Shown here: in pieces, positions 26,647 through 35,433 of the stretch
How positions within the stretch are numbered: position 1 is the stretch's first letter
Layout of the letters: every line of letters begins with the position of its first letter
Assembly (NCBI RefSeq): GCF_009828835.1
Contig: NZ_WTTB01000002.1
Location: forward strand, 186,001-250,000
Direction: 5' to 3'
Source of the DNA: Erysipelothrix urinaevulpis
GTDB lineage: Bacteria > Bacillota_I > Bacilli_A > Erysipelotrichales > Erysipelotrichaceae
Length of the DNA: 64,000 bases
Notes under the pieces: model-generated
What the model saw: the letters and a program-made list of their open reading frames with translations, nothing else
Databases searched by the model: none
Told to the model about the DNA's origin: nothing
Translations under genes and position numbers: made by a program

Positions 26647-27641
26647 TTTCTACTCCTTTTTAAATAGTTTTCTTGATCTTTCTTCACCGCTTCAAAGCCC
26701 TTATCTAAATCTTCAAAGCATTGAGTTAATAATGTTTCTGTATCATAGTTTCTTTTTGGTTCACATTTATCGGCAATGTAAAGAATCTTAGCAAGCTTAG
26801 CCTTTGATCCACCATCGACATGATTCCATATTGCATCATAAACCGCATCACAATCAACATAATAACTATGTTTTAGAGAATAGGCTGCAAGATAGGCATG
26901 ATAAAATGCTTGAGGTTTATCGAACATTTCCGGCAGAAATTCATGAATCATCTTATCAAGATTAGGGTCTTCTTTATAAGCATCATGCCACATAGCACAT
27001 AAATAGATTTGTTCAGTGTCAAGACCATGATGTTCACCCAGTTCAAGTGCAAGTTTGGTAACGCGAAGACTGTGTTCATAGCGATACGATGACAATCGTT
27101 CCTTAATCATTTCATCAAGGTATAGCCCCTTCTTCATCATGTACCTTAAGACTTCTTTTGATGTTTTAAAACTGTTACCTTGACGGATTTCACTTGAAGA
27201 AACGGAGATGATATCGCCTGACACCGTTGGAAAATCATGTTCTTGAGATAAGCGAGAATATACAATAAACTGAACACGTTTCATTAATTCATCGTAGTCT
27301 TTCCACTTTGATAAGTTTAAAACTTGATCATCGCCAATCAAAAACTCAAATTGAATGGTCGGATAAAGTGTTTGCAACTGTTTTATTGTATCGATGGTAT
27401 ATGAAGGGCCTAACGATTGACCTTCAAGGTCAAAGACCTTTAACTGGGGATGATTTTCAATCATCAACTCAACCATTTTTAAACGATCCTTAAAACTTGT
27501 TTTTTGCTGCTTAAAAGGGCTAACTTGATTGGGTATAAACCAAACCTCATCAGCCTTTCGTTGTGTTAACGCTAACAAAGCCATGTTAAGGTGTCCATCA
27601 TGAATCGGGTCAAAACTTCCCCCAAACAATACGACCTTCAT
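26643..27641 (-). CDS. nadD: NadD-YqeK fusion: nicotinate-nucleotide adenylyltransferase plus HD-domain Ap4A hydrolase
   Basis: A 332-residue protein with two domains that are usually separate genes. Residues ~1-190 are NadD: GGSFDPIHDGHLNMA with the (H/T)xGH nucleotidylyltransferase motif, WFIPNQVSPFK, and the closing ISVSSSEIRQG with the ISSTxIR-like site. Residues ~195-332 are a YqeK HD hydrolase: HSLRVTKLA, the HD pair in CAMWHDAYKE, WNHVDGG and KILYIADKCEPKR. NadD makes deamido-NAD; YqeK cleaves Ap4A symmetrically. There is no stop or frame change between the domains. The start is the ATG at 27641; a GTG lies one codon upstream. Confidence 0.93.
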   Translation of the reverse strand: MKVVLFGGSFDPIHDGHLNMALLALTQRKADEVWFIPNQVSPFKQQKTSFKDRLKMVELMIENHPQLKVFDLEGQSLGPSYTIDTIKQLQTLYPTIQFEFLIGDDQVLNLSKWKDYDELMKRVQFIVYSRLSQEHDFPTVSGDIISVSSSEIRQGNSFKTSKEVLRYMMKKGLYLDEMIKERLSSYRYEHSLRVTKLALELGEHHGLDTEQIYLCAMWHDAYKEDPNLDKMIHEFLPEMFDKPQAFYHAYLAAYSLKHSYYVDCDAVYDAIWNHVDGGSKAKLAKILYIADKCEPKRNYDTETLLTQCFEDLDKGFEAVKKDQENYLKRSRK

Positions 27642-27925
27642 CACAGCTTTATGCGACCCTCTTCGTGGTATTTATAAAAAATAGCAACCCGTCCTGTTTT
27701 ATTCACAAGTTCACATTCATACTCATGGACAAAGGACTCGATGAGTTCATCAAGTGTTACTGATGATGTCTTGAGAATATTTACTTTCACAAGATTATGT
27801 TGTTCCAACGCCGCTTCAAAACTTTCATAGAGATTGTCAGTCAGACCATGTTTCCCAACATTGACTAAATTCTTTTCATGATGTGCTAATCGTCTTAATT
27901 CCTTTTTGTCTTTATTACTTAACAT
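27641..27925 (-). CDS. yhbY: CRS1-YhbY domain RNA-binding protein
   Basis: A 94-residue YhbY protein with the typical start (LSNKDKKELRRLAHHEKNLV followed by NVGKHGLTDN) and the GxxG-like KHGL loop of this KH-related fold. It binds pre-50S ribosomal particles. It lies between yqeH and nadD-yqeK in the conserved order and its start touches the yqeH stop. Confidence 0.94.
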   Translation of the reverse strand: MLSNKDKKELRRLAHHEKNLVNVGKHGLTDNLYESFEAALEQHNLVKVNILKTSSVTLDELIESFVHEYECELVNKTGRVAIFYKYHEEGRIKL

Positions 27926-28944
27926 TAAATCATCGCCCTTCTAAATACAATTTCGACATTTTTATCGAAATTTGTTTCAAGTAATTTATACTTACCTTTG
28001 ATATTAAAGAAACCAATATCAAATATTTCTAAATCAACATTATGGTCGGCTTTAGGCCAAATGCGTTTTCTATACGTAGCATTATCGATTACCATTTCTT
28101 TTGCTTGTTTGAAATTCGCATCCACACGTTCAGGTTTAACTCGTTTTGTTACAACTGGCACATAGGCAATCACTTGAACTTGATCAATCGGTTCAATTGT
28201 GATTGAACCAATATTACCAATAACAAGGCTTTGTTTCTCATATATTTGATAGACTTGCGGTTTCATGGTTTTTTGTGGCGCCAAACTTAGTAAATCTTCA
28301 TCATTCAAATGATGGCTTAGTTTACTTTCGTTTTGTAAGCCTGGGGTATCATAGAGTGTATAATCATTCACCTTAATTTCCATTACTTGAGCAGTTGTGG
28401 ATGCGACTGGGGAAACAGATAAGGTATCTTTTCCTAATAAGGCATTTAAAAGTGATGATTTTCCAGCATTAACAGCTCCCACAAACGCAATGTCTCCATG
28501 CTCTAAATAAGGTAAAATCCCTTGTAAAGTTTCGCGTTTTTTTGCGGATACAAATTGCACTTCCATGAAGGATAGAGGAAATTGATTCATTTCCCTCATC
28601 AAGGCATGCAACAATTTTGTATCTGATAACGATTGCGGATACAAATCGCGTTTATTTCCAAGTAAAACTACATTTTTATCAACCAAAGATCGCATCAAAC
28701 CTGGATGCATACTTTGATTAATGTTTAGTAAATCAATAATCCAAAAGATTGTTCCTTCAAACGATTGAATAAAATCAAGCACATCTGAATCATTAACCTC
28801 TGCTCGAACATGCTTAAAGTCTCGATAATTTTTCAATCTAAAACATGACTGGCAAAATTGATGTTCTATCGCCTTCGCATAGCCACGTTCTTGAGGGTTT
28901 TCAGTTTGTAGAATTTCTCCACAACCTTGACATTTATTTTCCAT
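27925..28944 (-). CDS. yqeH: Ribosome biogenesis GTPase YqeH
   Basis: A 339-residue circularly permuted GTPase needed for 30S assembly. An N-terminal zinc finger (CQGCGEIL with CQSCFRL) comes first. The G motifs then appear in permuted order: G4 GNKRDLYP, G1 GAVNAGKSSLLNALL and G3 YDTPGL. The C-terminal region carries the YqeH-type beta domain. It is the first gene of yqeH-yhbY-nadD/yqeK-rsfS-methyltransferase-mtnN. Confidence 0.95.
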   Translation of the reverse strand: MENKCQGCGEILQTENPQERGYAKAIEHQFCQSCFRLKNYRDFKHVRAEVNDSDVLDFIQSFEGTIFWIIDLLNINQSMHPGLMRSLVDKNVVLLGNKRDLYPQSLSDTKLLHALMREMNQFPLSFMEVQFVSAKKRETLQGILPYLEHGDIAFVGAVNAGKSSLLNALLGKDTLSVSPVASTTAQVMEIKVNDYTLYDTPGLQNESKLSHHLNDEDLLSLAPQKTMKPQVYQIYEKQSLVIGNIGSITIEPIDQVQVIAYVPVVTKRVKPERVDANFKQAKEMVIDNATYRKRIWPKADHNVDLEIFDIGFFNIKGKYKLLETNFDKNVEIVFRRAMI

Positions 28945-28960
28945 AATCTATCTCCTACTT

Positions 28961-28990
28961 AAAGAAAGTCTGGGTTTTCCAGACTTTTCT
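28961..28990 (-). terminator. Terminator after parC
   Basis: A 9-bp stem (AAAGTCTGG / CCAGACTTT, 5-base loop) followed on the minus strand by CTTT. It lies 14 bases after the parC stop and before the yqeH ribosome binding site. Confidence 0.75.
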
Positions 28991-29003
28991 TTTCTTCATT
29001 ATA

Positions 29004-31397
29004 TCACGATTTTATAAACTTACACATCTTGCCATCTAATACATTTGAGAAACTTGTATCAAATTTCATAATCGGGACATCTTTCACTTGTACAGTGATA
29101 ATTTCTTCATCGTAAAACTCAAGTGTATCGTCTAAATTATGACAAGAAACATGCTCCACAAATGAAGGATTTGATTTAACCCATCGCATCACCGCTTGCC
29201 CTTGAGTTGCACGGTTATGTTTGGGGAATTCACTGACTTTTATGCGTTTTAATTGATGTTTATTTGAAATAAAGATAAGTTCTGTTTCATCAGCTAGTCG
29301 ACTGGCATCAACTACCCAATCATCATCACGCAATTTAATGGCAATCACACCTTTAGCTCGTACACCAATGGCATTGATTGTTTCTAAATCGATTCGTAAA
29401 CCTTGCCCAAGTGAGCTTACAATAACGAGCTCATCAGCATTAAATGTCTGACCTACATAGACTAACTCGTCATCTTTGTCTAAATTCATGGCTTTGACCA
29501 TCTGTCCTGTTCGCTTCAGCTCATAATCTTTAAGCGCGGTTTTTTTCAACATTCCCTTTTTAGAAACTGAGATCAGATAATAAGGGTTGTTGAAATCTTT
29601 AACAACGACAGTTTTGATAATTTTCTCATCAGGCTCAATCTTTACATATTGATTTAAATGATTTCCGATATCACGCCATCTGAATTCTTCGATATCATGG
29701 ACAAGCAACATTCCATACCGTCCTTTATTCGTGAAAAACAAGATGTGATCGATGGTGCTTACTTCTTCAATTAGCACTGGGTGATCATCTTCTTTTAATC
29801 CTAAAATATTTTGTTGACTTGAGCCATAAGAACGCATCGAAACACGCTTTATATACCCGTCTTGTGACAGTGTTAACATCACATTTTCATCGTTAATGAG
29901 ACTTAAGTGATCAACTTCTAAGTTTGCAATTTCTGCACGAATTTCACTGCGTCTTTCATACCCAAATTCTTCACTTAATTCTTTAAATTCTTGTGTGATA
30001 ACGTAGTTCAACATAGAAGAATCTTTTAATATTAAAGCTAAGTGATCTAAGTCATTGGTTAACTCTGCATATTCAGCTTGTAATTTTGTAATATCTGTCG
30101 ATGACAAACGATAAAGTTGTAAATCAACAATTGCTTCAGCTTGCACTTGAGTAAAGTCAAAAGCTTTCATCAAGTTTTGATAAGATTCTTTTCGGTTATT
30201 GGATCTGCGAATTATGTCAATCACTTCATCCAAAATCGAAACAGCTTTCATCAACCCTTCCAAAATATGAAGACGTTTTTCTTTTCGATCATAACGATAT
30301 TGACTTCGTTTTAAAACTACATCTTTTCTAAACTCAATATAAGCATCTAAAATATCAGCAACACTACACACTTTAGGCCTTTGATCGACAATCGCAACCA
30401 TGTTTGCATTGTAATAAACCTGTAGTTCGGTGTGCTTATAGAATAGGTTCAAGATACTTGTGGTATCAGCATTCAACTTACAATCAATAACAATTCTTAA
30501 CCCGTTGCGATCGGATTCATCGCGGACATCCATCACATCACCTAAACCATCCTCAGCCATTGAGAATCGAAGGTCATCAATTTTTCGAACGACGTTTGAC
30601 TTAATAACTTCGTAAGGTAATTCCGTGATAATGATTTGTTGGCGACCCTTTTCCTTCACGATATCTGCTTTAGCGCGGACAACAATTCGCCCTTTTCCTG
30701 TTTTAATGATATCTTCAATGCCAGCTTGACTTTCAATGATGGCACCTGTTGGAAAGTCAGGTCCTTTAACGATTGTTAGAAGATCTTCCACCGTCGAGTT
30801 GGGATGGTTTAATCGATACGTCGCCGCTTCCATAATTTCATTAAAATTAAAGGGTGGAATATTTGTGGCATATCCCGCTGCAATCCCGGTTGATCCATTC
30901 ATTAATAGATTAGGATATCGCGCAGGCAAGACTGATGGTTCGGTGGTCATGTCATCAAAGTTCAATACAAACGGAACCACTTCTTCGTCAATGTTTTCTA
31001 AGAGACGATGTGACAATTTTGAAAGACGTGCCTCTGTATAACGCATCGCTGCAGCAGGATCATCATCAATTGATCCATTATTCCCCTGCATATCGACAAG
31101 TGGCATACTCATTTTCCAATCTTGAGACATTCTAACCATCGCTTCATAGACCGAAGAGTCACCATGTGGGTGATAGTTACCGATGACTAATCCAACAGTT
31201 TTCGCCGATTTTCTATAAGGTTTATTGTAAACATTTCCATCGTGATGCATCGCAAATAAAATCCGACGTTGAACTGGCTTTAGACCATCACGGACATCAG
31301 GCAATGCTCTTTCTTGGATAATATACTTTGAATATCGTCCAAAACGATCGCCCATGATTTCTTCGATTGGCATGGGTATATTATTACTATTCGACAT
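29004..31397 (-). CDS. parC: DNA topoisomerase IV subunit A
   Basis: A type IIA topoisomerase A subunit of 797 residues. The quinolone-determining region reads GNYHPHGDSSVYEAMVRM (about 70-90), and the catalytic Tyr lies in AAMRYTEARLS (about 119). The C-terminal beta-pinwheel repeats follow. I see no clear GyrA-box (QRRGGKG), it overlaps parE by 11 bp, and plsY is divergent; this is the known Firmicutes parE-parC context, so topoisomerase IV is preferred over gyrase. The subunit decatenates daughter chromosomes with ParE. Confidence 0.93.
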   Translation of the reverse strand: MSNSNNIPMPIEEIMGDRFGRYSKYIIQERALPDVRDGLKPVQRRILFAMHHDGNVYNKPYRKSAKTVGLVIGNYHPHGDSSVYEAMVRMSQDWKMSMPLVDMQGNNGSIDDDPAAAMRYTEARLSKLSHRLLENIDEEVVPFVLNFDDMTTEPSVLPARYPNLLMNGSTGIAAGYATNIPPFNFNEIMEAATYRLNHPNSTVEDLLTIVKGPDFPTGAIIESQAGIEDIIKTGKGRIVVRAKADIVKEKGRQQIIITELPYEVIKSNVVRKIDDLRFSMAEDGLGDVMDVRDESDRNGLRIVIDCKLNADTTSILNLFYKHTELQVYYNANMVAIVDQRPKVCSVADILDAYIEFRKDVVLKRSQYRYDRKEKRLHILEGLMKAVSILDEVIDIIRRSNNRKESYQNLMKAFDFTQVQAEAIVDLQLYRLSSTDITKLQAEYAELTNDLDHLALILKDSSMLNYVITQEFKELSEEFGYERRSEIRAEIANLEVDHLSLINDENVMLTLSQDGYIKRVSMRSYGSSQQNILGLKEDDHPVLIEEVSTIDHILFFTNKGRYGMLLVHDIEEFRWRDIGNHLNQYVKIEPDEKIIKTVVVKDFNNPYYLISVSKKGMLKKTALKDYELKRTGQMVKAMNLDKDDELVYVGQTFNADELVIVSSLGQGLRIDLETINAIGVRAKGVIAIKLRDDDWVVDASRLADETELIFISNKHQLKRIKVSEFPKHNRATQGQAVMRWVKSNPSFVEHVSCHNLDDTLEFYDEEIITVQVKDVPIMKFDTSFSNVLDGKMCKFIKS

Positions 31398-33297
31398 TCA
31401 ATTCCTCCTCCAATGTAAAAGAAACATTCTCTTCAATCCACTCACGACGTATGCCTACTTTATCACCCATTAGGGTTGATACTCGCTTATCAGCAATCAA
31501 TTGATCATCGATTTGGACTTGAATTAAATTGCGTGTTTGGGGATCCATGGTTGTTTCCCATAATTGATCAGCATTCATTTCCCCAAGTCCTTTGTAGCGT
31601 TGTAATTCTAGTTTCCCATACTTATCTCTTAAGTCATCCAACTCATCTTCGGTATAGCAGTAAAAAGATTCTTTTCCTGCTTTAACACGATAAAGGGGTG
31701 GTTGAGCAATATAAACATAGCCCGCTTCAATAAGTGGACGCATATGTCTAAAGAAAAACGTTAGCAGAAGCACTTGAATATGGGCCCCATCCGTATCAGC
31801 ATCGGTCATAATAATAATTTTCTTATAGTTGGAATCTTTGAGAACAAAATCTTGACCAACACCGGCCCCAACCGTATGTATAATTGTATTCAATTCTTCA
31901 TTTTTTAATATTTCTTCAAATTTTGCTTTCTGAGTGTTTAACACTTTACCTCGCAAGGGTAAGATTGCTTGAAACTTAGAATCTCTTCCTTGTTTAGCAC
32001 TTCCGCCCGCAGAATCACCCTCAACAAGGAACAATTCATTTTTATCTTTATTCTTTGTTTGAGCATTGGCTAATTTACCCGATAATATTTTTTCTATCCG
32101 GCGTCCTTTTCCTTTACGAGCTTGTTCACGCGCCTTTCGCGCTGCAAGGCGTGCTTGACTGGCTTTTTGAATCTTCGCTAAAATATTCATCGCATCTTCA
32201 TGATGAGTATCAAAGTAATACGGTAATTGTTCTAAAAGAACCCCTTCTACCGCATTTCTCGCACTTGGTGTTCCCAATTTCCCTTTCGTTTGCCCTTCAA
32301 ATTGTAATAAATTTTCAGGGATTGAGACTGAAAGAATTAGAGACAAGCCCTCACGAATATCATTGCCTTCAAAGTTTTTATCTTTTTCTTTTAAGACACC
32401 ATGTTTTCGAGCATACTCATTCACAACTTTAGTTAAACCTGACCTAAATCCTGCAACATGGGTTCCACCATCTTGAGTTCTTACCAGGTTAACATAAGCA
32501 TAGGTGTCTTCATGGTAACCGCCGTTATACTGAAGTGCCATTTTAACGTTAATATCGTTTTGTTCACCTTCAAGTAAAATTGTTTCATTTAAAACCTCGG
32601 TATCCTCGTGAATGTAAGCCATAAACTCACGTAAACCATTTTCATATCTAAATTCACGAGTTTGGTCAATCCTTTGGTCACTCACGACAAAACGAATACC
32701 TTCTAATAAAAACGCTGATTCTTGAACGCGTTCACAGATCGTATTGTAATTAAAACGAGCATTGCCAAAGATAAGCGGATCTGCACTAAATCGAACGAAA
32801 CTTCCTTGTGTTTCTTTAGAAGTTTCTTTTTTTAGGCTGCCCTTGGGCTTCCCACCATTTTCAAATTCCATGGTATAGGCTTGGTTTCCTTTGTAAACCG
32901 TAGCAACAAGTGAAGCACTTAACGCATTCACAACCGATGCCCCGACACCATGTAATCCACCTGAGGTCTTATACCCTCCAGCTTCAGAGAATTTACCACC
33001 TGCATGAAGCACAGTAAAAATAACCTCTAACGCACTGACACCCGATTGATGGGCTTCAACTGGCATCCCTCGCCCTTCATCACGAATACTAATTGTTTGA
33101 TCGTCTTCAATGTTTATATAAATATTTTTTCCATGTTGATTTAATGCTTCATCAATCGCATTATCAACAATTTCCCATACTAAATGATGGAGGCCTTTTT
33201 GATCAGTTGACCCAATATACATTCCAGGTCTTTTACGAACTGCATCTAATCCTTCTAAAATCTCTATACTCGAAGCAGTATATTCTGTATTACTCAC
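31387..33297 (-). CDS. parE: DNA topoisomerase IV subunit B
   Basis: A 636-residue GHKL ATPase subunit. The ATP site is visible as VDNAIDEALN, RDEGRGMPV and GGLHGVGASVVNALS. The TOPRIM domain has VEGDSAGGSAKQGRD and TDADTDGAHI, and the C-terminus has YKGLGEMNADQLWETTMDP. It forms the ParC2-ParE2 enzyme with the overlapping downstream gene. An extended -10 promoter lies 25 bases upstream. Confidence 0.95.
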   Translation of the reverse strand: MSNTEYTASSIEILEGLDAVRKRPGMYIGSTDQKGLHHLVWEIVDNAIDEALNQHGKNIYINIEDDQTISIRDEGRGMPVEAHQSGVSALEVIFTVLHAGGKFSEAGGYKTSGGLHGVGASVVNALSASLVATVYKGNQAYTMEFENGGKPKGSLKKETSKETQGSFVRFSADPLIFGNARFNYNTICERVQESAFLLEGIRFVVSDQRIDQTREFRYENGLREFMAYIHEDTEVLNETILLEGEQNDINVKMALQYNGGYHEDTYAYVNLVRTQDGGTHVAGFRSGLTKVVNEYARKHGVLKEKDKNFEGNDIREGLSLILSVSIPENLLQFEGQTKGKLGTPSARNAVEGVLLEQLPYYFDTHHEDAMNILAKIQKASQARLAARKAREQARKGKGRRIEKILSGKLANAQTKNKDKNELFLVEGDSAGGSAKQGRDSKFQAILPLRGKVLNTQKAKFEEILKNEELNTIIHTVGAGVGQDFVLKDSNYKKIIIMTDADTDGAHIQVLLLTFFFRHMRPLIEAGYVYIAQPPLYRVKAGKESFYCYTEDELDDLRDKYGKLELQRYKGLGEMNADQLWETTMDPQTRNLIQVQIDDQLIADKRVSTLMGDKVGIRREWIEENVSFTLEEELNVE

Positions 33298-33321
33298 AGT
33301 ATCAAAACTCCTCTCTTGTGT

Positions 33322-33330
33322 ATTATACCA
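33322..33330 (-). promoter_or_regulatory. Extended -10 promoter of parE-parC
   Basis: On the minus strand TGGTATAAT (TG-n-TATAAT) occurs 25 bases before the parE ATG. No good -35 hexamer is seen 17 bases upstream, which fits an extended -10 class promoter. Confidence 0.55.
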
Positions 33331-33482
33331 TGCGAAAACAAGGGTTACACCCCTTCAATTCAAGTTTTATACATTAACATTCCACTTGATAAGTTGCATT
33401 TATTAATATAACTTTTATTTTAACAAATTACAAGATAGCACTTTTACTTATCTTTATGATAAAATAACCATGAGGTGGTATT

Positions 33483-34091
33483 ATGGCAATTTTCTTTGCC
33501 GGGCTCATTGGTTATTTATTCGGTTCAATTCCGTTTGCTTTAGTTATCGGAAAACTTTTTTTTCAAACAGACATTCGTGAACATGGTTCAGGAAATCTGG
33601 GTGGAACCAATGCTGGACGAACCTTAGGCCCCAAAGCTGGCATATCCGTGGCAATTCTTGATGTTTTAAAAGCAACAATTGCGATGTGCGTCGCTTTTTT
33701 ATTCTTTAAAGATTCAAATGCTATTTTAGCGGCTGGATTTTTTGCTACTATCGGCCATTGCTACCCGATATTTGCAAATTTCAAAGGTGGTAAAGCCGTT
33801 TCAACATCCTTTGGATTCTTGTTAGGAATCACTATTTTCCTAACTCACAACGCTCTTTTGCATTTTTTCTTACCGTTAGGGATCTTCTTTGCTTGTTTAT
33901 ATTTGAGCAAAATGGTTTCCTTATCAGCCATGATAAGTATTACAAGTGCGAGTATTATTTTGTTTTTAAGTCAAAGCAATCATTATTTATCAATTGCTTT
34001 CACAATTATCAATTTAATCGTCATCACTCGACACAAAACAAATATTGGTCGGATTAAAAATGGCAGCGAAAGTAAAATAACGTGGATGTAA
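33483..34091 (+). CDS. plsY: Acyl-phosphate:glycerol-3-phosphate acyltransferase PlsY
   Basis: A 202-residue membrane acyltransferase with about five hydrophobic segments. PlsY motifs are intact: GSIPFALVIGK and GSGNLGGTNAGR (motif 1), GHCYPIFANFKGGKAVST (motif 2) and the C-terminal RHKTNIGRIKNGSE (motif 3). It makes lysophosphatidate from acyl-phosphate, the product of PlsX or FakAB. It stands alone on the plus strand, divergent from parE as in Bacillus, and ends in a strong terminator. Confidence 0.95.
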   Translation: MAIFFAGLIGYLFGSIPFALVIGKLFFQTDIREHGSGNLGGTNAGRTLGPKAGISVAILDVLKATIAMCVAFLFFKDSNAILAAGFFATIGHCYPIFANFKGGKAVSTSFGFLLGITIFLTHNALLHFFLPLGIFFACLYLSKMVSLSAMISITSASIILFLSQSNHYLSIAFTIINLIVITRHKTNIGRIKNGSESKITWM

Positions 34092-34101
34092 TTAGCAAAT
34101 T

Positions 34102-34138
34102 AAAAGAGCTTGTCTTTGATGGACGAGCTCTTTTTTTT
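34102..34138 (+). terminator. Terminator after plsY
   Basis: A 13-bp stem with one G-T pair (AAAAGAGCTTGTC / GACGAGCTCTTTT) followed by a run of eight T. The neighbouring convergent gene ends inside its T-run, so it may work in both directions. Confidence 0.9.
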
Positions 34139-34505
34139 ATTCGACAGATATTAAAAACTCTACACTTTGTTCAGTTTTTTTAATATAATCAATTAAATAC
34201 GCTCTTTTTATCTTGCCGTCTTTAACCAAGGAATCAATAAATCTAAAAACCGATTCCAATGGTTGATCGTTCTTTATTTTTATACCAACATGCTTCATGG
34301 AGTCATCAATCATGATTGTAGCCCCTTCTAAGCCTTCGGTTGTTGCATGGGCTATGGAACAAAATGAATCATCTGGACCATGATAATCCGTAAACACCAG
34401 GACTTCAATCCCGTCTTCAAGCGACGTTATTTGTTCGTCAATGCGTGTCAGTGCATCTAAATCATTTAAATCAGCACGATAACTGTCTTTGATTGTGAAA
34501 ATCAT
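34137..34505 (-). CDS. Protein of unknown function linked to an rRNA methyltransferase
   Basis: A 122-residue soluble protein that I cannot place in a family. It is acidic, with no membrane segment and an alternating beta/alpha pattern (IEVLVFTDYHG, then helix, GATIMIDDSMKHVGIKIK, then a helix FRFIDSLVKDGKI and a final strand SVEFLISVE). Its start overlaps the stop of the RlmA-like gene by 4 bp (ATGA), so the two are translated together. It may act with or be regulated alongside that enzyme; this is only an inference from coupling. Confidence 0.65.
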   Translation of the reverse strand: MIFTIKDSYRADLNDLDALTRIDEQITSLEDGIEVLVFTDYHGPDDSFCSIAHATTEGLEGATIMIDDSMKHVGIKIKNDQPLESVFRFIDSLVKDGKIKRAYLIDYIKKTEQSVEFLISVE

Positions 34506-35332
34506 ACTAACCCTCTTTTCCCATAATAGATACTTAAATCGATGGTTAATCGATCCTTGCCTTGCTTTATATAATTTCTTACGATCTTTTCATCCAAGTC
34601 CCAAGCTAATGGGCTCATTTTAATCAATGATTCACGGTCTTCTTCATTGACTAAAACCGTATATGATAGTGTCTGCACTTGATAATCAGGAAATTCTTCT
34701 TTGAAACGGTTCACCGTATGGGAGTTATCAAAATCTCCTTGATGACCCAGTTCTCTTATTTCTTTGAAATAATTAGCATTGGGAATCACTTTGATCAGTT
34801 CTCCACCTGGCTTTAATACACGTTTAAATTCTTGATAACTCGCAGGCGATAAAATCGACAACACTCTATCAATGGCGTTATCTTTTACTGGCAAATTAGC
34901 AAGATCTGCAATAAACCAAAGATGATCTGGATAGTTTTTACTTGCAAGAACAATCCCATCTTTTGCTAAATCAACCCCAATTTTTACCGACTCTGGTAAC
35001 CTTGCTAATAGACTGCCTTCGCCTGTTCCACCATCCAGTACCTTGGTATGTTGAGTCCAAGGGACTAAATCTGTTAAAGCATCCACCAGTGGTTGGTAGA
35101 CATTTTTTAATCCCATAATTTTGTAACGTTCTTTAAACAACTCTGCGTTATATTTTTTATCAGAACTTTGCAACGCTAGATTTAAGTATCCTGTCTTTGA
35201 AAAATCAAAATTATGATTATTGTGACATGTCATTGACAATGTGATTTCAACATCTTCATAGCAAAATGGACAACGCAAATTTTCGACTATGTTTTTGCAT
35301 AAATCTATGCTTTTCTCTTTTTTACTTTTCAC
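34502..35332 (-). CDS. rlmA: RlmA-family 23S rRNA (guanine-N1) methyltransferase
   Basis: A 276-residue protein. The N-terminal zinc site is LRCPFCYEDV plus TCHNNHNFD, followed by the family phrase FSKTGYLNLA. A Rossmann methyltransferase domain follows with motif I VLDGGTGEGSLLARL and LSILSPASYQEFKRVLKPGG. RlmA-type enzymes methylate G745 or G748 of 23S rRNA; the G748 (TlrB-like) type affects tylosin sensitivity. The start is a GTG with GAGG about 8 bases upstream. A TTGAGA/TATTCT promoter precedes it. Confidence 0.85.
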   Translation of the reverse strand: MKSKKEKSIDLCKNIVENLRCPFCYEDVEITLSMTCHNNHNFDFSKTGYLNLALQSSDKKYNAELFKERYKIMGLKNVYQPLVDALTDLVPWTQHTKVLDGGTGEGSLLARLPESVKIGVDLAKDGIVLASKNYPDHLWFIADLANLPVKDNAIDRVLSILSPASYQEFKRVLKPGGELIKVIPNANYFKEIRELGHQGDFDNSHTVNRFKEEFPDYQVQTLSYTVLVNEEDRESLIKMSPLAWDLDEKIVRNYIKQGKDRLTIDLSIYYGKRGLV

Positions 35333-35379
35333 GTATAATCGCCTCTATTTATCATCAAGAAAACTCTCTTGCCCTATTA

Positions 35380-35407
35380 GAATACTATGATTTTATAATT
35401 TTCTCAA
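35380..35407 (-). promoter_or_regulatory. Promoter of the rlmA-like gene
   Basis: On the minus strand TTGAGA (35402-35407) and TATTCT (35380-35385) are separated by 16 bases. It begins right after the anmK terminator. Confidence 0.55.
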
Positions 35408-35433
35408 ATAAAAAAGCTAGTTGACTAGCTTTT
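35408..35433 (-). terminator. Terminator after anmK
   Basis: A 9-bp stem (AAAAGCTAG / CTAGCTTTT, loop TCAA on the minus strand) containing the anmK stop codon, followed by TTTATTTG. It separates the MurNAc recycling genes from the rlmA-like unit. Confidence 0.8.

Noticed and set aside
29004-31397. Annotation as DNA gyrase subunit A
   Set aside because: No clear GyrA-box, overlap with a ParE-type gene and divergence from plsY match topoisomerase IV.
32055-32432. 125-codon plus-strand frame inside parE
   Set aside because: Antisense shadow of a conserved TOPRIM/GHKL gene.
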